Below, piece after piece: positions 5,772 to 6,549 of a stretch of 6,549 nt of DNA; position 1 is the first letter of the stretch, and each line of letters begins with the position of its first letter. The notes below the pieces were generated by a model. That model was given only the letters and a program-made list of their open reading frames with translations, did no database searches and had not been told where the DNA came from. The stretch spans positions 1 to 6,549 of the forward strand of contig JAENVZ010000153.1 in the NCBI GenBank assembly GCA_016650315.1, written 5' to 3'. The DNA comes from Alphaproteobacteria bacterium (GTDB lineage: Bacteria > Pseudomonadota > Alphaproteobacteria > Sphingomonadales > Sphingomonadaceae). The position numbers and the translations under genes were made by a program.

Positions 5772-6549
5772 ATGCAGATTGATGGATATAGGATCGGGCC
5801 GGACCAGCCGCTTTTTTTCATTGCTGGTCCCTGCGTTATCGAATCCGAACAATTGGCGCTGGAGACAGCCCAAACCCTGCGCGGCATTGCCGAACGGCTT
5901 GGCGTCCTGATCGTTTACAAAAGCAGCTTCGACAAGGCGAACCGCAGTTCAGGCACCACTTTCCGTGGTCCGGGCATGGACGAGGGGCTACGCATATTGG
6001 AAAAAGTGCGCGCCGAAACCGGCATGCCGGTGCTGACTGATATCCACACACCGGCGCAGGCGCGCGCGGCAGCCGATGCCATCGACGTCCTGCAAACGCC
6101 TGCCTTCCTCGCGCGTCAAACCGACCTTATCGAGGCGGCCGCCGCGACCGGAAAACCGCTCAATATCAAGAAAGCGCAATTCATGGCCCCTGCCGATATG
6201 CGGCAGGTCGTGCGCAAAGCGGAGGCAGCGGCGGAACGTGCGGGCGTTGCGACGGATACCGTATTGCTGACCGAGCGAGGCACCAGTTTCGGTTATAATA
6301 ATCTGGTGGTGGACATGCGGAGCCTCGCGATCATGGCGGAAACCGGACGGCCGGTCGTTTTCGACGCGACCCATTCGGTCCAGCTTCCCGGCGGCCTTGG
6401 CGACAGGTCAGGTGGCGAGCGCCATCATGTCCCGCTTCTGGCACGCGCCGCCGCAGCCGCAGGGGTATCGGGCATATTCATGGAAACCCACCCCGATCCC
6501 GACAAGGCCCTGTCGGACGGCCCCAATGCCTGGCCACTGGATCCTCCCG
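5772..6549 (+). CDS. kdsA: Kdo-8-phosphate synthase, metal-dependent type (3' end cut by window edge)
   Basis: The enzyme condenses arabinose-5-P with phosphoenolpyruvate to Kdo-8-phosphate. The open frame runs to the right edge, giving 259 residues; the family is about 270-285 long, so only the last 15-25 residues are missing. Family signatures are [10 protein letters not shown] (16-25), [11 protein letters not shown] (50-60), FRGPGM (64-69), DIH (90-92), [12 protein letters not shown] (108-119), [10 protein letters not shown] (131-140), [18 protein letters not shown] (168-185), [18 protein letters not shown] (198-215) and [16 protein letters not shown] (237-252). Cys21, His201, Glu238 and Asp249 correspond to the four metal ligands of the Aquifex enzyme (Cys11, His185, Glu222, Asp233), with the last three at identical spacing, whereas the metal-independent E. 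coli enzyme has Asn in place of the Cys. The start gives the normal family N-terminus and lies 7 bases after kpsU. Confidence 0.96.
   Translation, partial: MQIDGYRIGPDQPLFFIAGPCVIESEQLALETAQTLRGIAERLGVLIVYKSSFDKANRSSGTTFRGPGMDEGLRILEKVRAETGMPVLTDIHTPAQARAAADAIDVLQTPAFLARQTDLIEAAAATGKPLNIKKAQFMAPADMRQVVRKAEAAAERAGVATDTVLLTERGTSFGYNNLVVDMRSLAIMAETGRPVVFDATHSVQLPGGLGDRSGGERHHVPLLARAAAAAGVSGIFMETHPDPDKALSDGPNAWPLDPP

Noticed and set aside
5171..5887. Antisense open frame (238 codons) across kpsU and the start of kdsA
   Set aside because: It spans two well-supported genes on the other strand and shows no family signature or ribosome binding site.

Overview
The window reads as part of a surface-polysaccharide locus from a moderately GC-rich Gram-negative bacterium. 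Protein style suggests an alphaproteobacterium, plausibly a sphingomonad. That placement is inference from the look of the proteins; no rRNA or other taxonomic marker is present.

Layout: positions 1-748 carry two minus-strand genes of the dTDP-L-rhamnose pathway: the start of rfbB/rmlB (cut by the left edge) and complete rfbC/rmlC. They are 3 bases apart and form one operon reading leftwards. A 220-base divergent spacer (749-968) follows. All remaining genes read rightwards. They are a six-TM methyl-accepting chemotaxis protein (969-2630), a PhyH-type Fe(II)/2-oxoglutarate dioxygenase (2750-3778), and three Kdo genes: arabinose-5-phosphate isomerase kpsF/kdsD (3913-4920), CMP-Kdo synthetase kpsU/kdsB (4964-5764) and Kdo-8-phosphate synthase kdsA (5772 to the right edge, truncated). 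There is no tRNA, rRNA, CRISPR array, transposase or long repeat.

How the genes fit together: KpsF converts ribulose-5-P to arabinose-5-P, KdsA condenses that with PEP to Kdo-8-P, and KpsU activates free Kdo as CMP-Kdo. Only the Kdo-8-P phosphatase (KdsC) is missing from the visible pathway. RmlC and RmlB belong to dTDP-rhamnose synthesis. Together they suggest a glycan containing rhamnose and Kdo, such as an ABC-transporter capsule with a Kdo linker, or LPS. If the host is a sphingomonad with glycosphingolipid instead of LPS, the capsule reading is favoured.

The most interesting parts are the uncharacterised dioxygenase just upstream of the Kdo genes, which may modify a sugar or lipid of this glycan; the metal-dependent type of KdsA; the divergent CMP-Kdo synthetase; and a membrane chemoreceptor with no obvious periplasmic sensor domain placed between the rhamnose and Kdo genes.
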